A DNA stretch of 64,000 nucleotides, from positions 159,453,652 to 159,517,651 of the forward strand of contig CM072511.1 in assembly GCA_036898135.1 (NCBI GenBank). Direction: 5' to 3'. The stretch comes from Oncomelania hupensis. Lineage: Eukaryota; Mollusca; Gastropoda; Littorinimorpha; Pomatiopsidae. Positions 62,998-64,000 of the stretch are shown here, piece by piece (positions within the stretch are counted from its first letter, which is position 1; the number at the start of each line of letters is the position of its first letter). The translations under genes and the position numbers were made by a program. Below the pieces are notes generated by a model. That model worked only from the letters and a program-made list of their open reading frames with translations, was not told the origin of the DNA and searched no databases.

Positions 62998-63495
62998 TCA
63001 TCCTTTTTCGACTAGGCATTTCTACGGGTGTTGATGAATGCTTTATGCAGGGTTGTTTGTCTCGGGGATCAGGTATATGTCATATATTTTGAATTGTATT
63101 TGCAAGCACGTTTATACCCTTGATGATCCTTATGTGATGCACATGGATTTTGTATGTGTTTTGGAAATGGAATTGAGGGATTTAATATGGGAATTTCCTG
63201 GCTCTAAATTCCCTTGTTGAATTCAGTTTGTCTGTGCCTGTCAGGGCTGTGCTATCCCTTCGATTCTTAATGTGGATGTGCTCAAAACGCTGTTATGGTT
63301 TTTGTAGGTTTTATTTGTTGGGGTGAACTGAATGGGGATTTTTGGGGGTGTTTGTTGTGTTGGTTCTTGGTATGGGTTAGATTATTTCTTTGGTATTTTG
63401 GATTAACCATGTGCTTCTGTGGCTGTCAAAGCTGACTTTTGCGTATAGTGGTTGGGAGGGTTTGGTGGTGTTCATTGGGGATTTGTTTTCCTATT
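62998..63495. other. Unrecognised sequence between element B and LINE
   Basis: GT-rich. A 60-codon plus frame (63038-63220, with MELRDLIWEFPGSKFPC) has gene-like composition but no recognised homology. Confidence 0.4.
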
Positions 63496-64000
63496 TTCGA
63501 TGGCGCTGTTGTTGGAGGAAGAGAGGATGCACTGGTACCTTGTCATACAGGCTTTTGATGACTTCAACAAATTTTAGGGCTGATGTACACTCTCATGGTT
63601 GCCCACAGAGCTGCATGCCAGACTCGGTCCAACGCCTTTTTGATGTCTACGAACACATGATATAGATGTTGTTGGTGCTGTAGGTATTTCTCACAGATTA
63701 TTCTGAAGTTGAAAGTCTGGTCAGTGGTACTTCGCCCTGCCCTAAATCCTGCTTGCTCTTCGGCTATGATTTGTTCAGCTTGGGGTTTCAACCTGTTGAG
63801 TATTATTTTCAGGTTCCTGAAGGTTACCTTTTTGGGGAAGAGTGATGACAAGCGACTGGTTCCATGGTGTAGGCCACCCCCCACTCAGCCACATCTTTTT
63901 ACACATAATGGCGAGTGCGTCGATCATCGCCTCTCCTCCTGCTTGAAGCAATTCCGCGGGTATGTTGTCCACTCCCGCTGACTTCCCCTTCTGCCTCAAC
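63496..64000 (-). mobile_element. (GGATA)n-family LINE, RT fingers and palm, runs off the window
   Basis: Minus strand: KSAGVDNIPAELLQAGGEAM (RT motif 0/1 region), then after a frame change EEQAGFRAGRSTTDQTFNF and VFVDIKKALDRVWHAALWAT (motif A). This is the part that precedes the fragment at 4474-5577. It ends at 63496, in the same region as the small fragment at 50994. It may be the 5' continuation of the copy at 56718-57305, with element B and ~500 bp of other DNA in between. Confidence 0.85.

Overview
This is animal nuclear DNA: one intron-containing host gene lies in a dense bed of transposable elements and microsatellites. The mix of an aquaglyceroporin gene, IN-before-RT Ty3/Gypsy elements, several non-LTR families, Helitrons and SINEs that appear 5S-derived fits a lophotrochozoan, most likely a gastropod mollusc. 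The organism assignment is inference; no rRNA or mitochondrial marker is present.

Layout. 0-9 kb: a truncated LTR end, a 46-bp minisatellite, a decayed LINE ORF1 (SGNH esterase), a minus-strand non-LTR retrotransposon with reverse transcriptase (4.4-5.65 kb), an unknown ~415-bp repeat in two full copies, and long (CA)n/(CT)n tracts. 9.26-10.63 kb: a Helitron with both termini intact. 12.1 kb: a possible host exon. 13.7-28.4 kb: a nested stack. A CR1-like LINE (ORF1 with esterase, ORF2 with endonuclease and RT) is split by a cut-and-paste DNA transposon (TSD AAAGC). That transposon is split by a 7.9-kb Ty3/Gypsy element (TSD GACAG), and the 3' LTR of the Gypsy element carries a MITE. 28.4-33.5 kb: fragments of a Jockey-like LINE, one of them cut by a second Helitron.

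33.77-45.44 kb: five minus-strand exons of an aquaglyceroporin, with both NPA motifs, consistent phases and GT-AG junctions. Its 7.6-kb intron holds a young Gypsy element (A, TSD GAGAG). 45.4-57.3 kb: 5S-like SINEs, LINE fragments, a solo-LTR-like insertion, and a cluster of MITE-like units with CCCTAA-like cores. 57.3-63.0 kb: element B, an inverted relative of A with an intact 1179-codon ORF. 63.5-64 kb: more of the minus-strand non-LTR family, running off the window.

Most notable points. (1) Both Gypsy families have integrase before reverse transcriptase, the order described for Gmr1-like elements. (2) Elements A and B encode Gag-protease-integrase but lack the RT core and RNase H, with the same deletion junction in both; the pair therefore looks like a non-autonomous lineage mobilised in trans. 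(3) The leaders of A and B each carry five perfect three-unit heat-shock-element matches just before the gag ATG. No CRISPR array, rRNA gene or credible functional tRNA gene was found.
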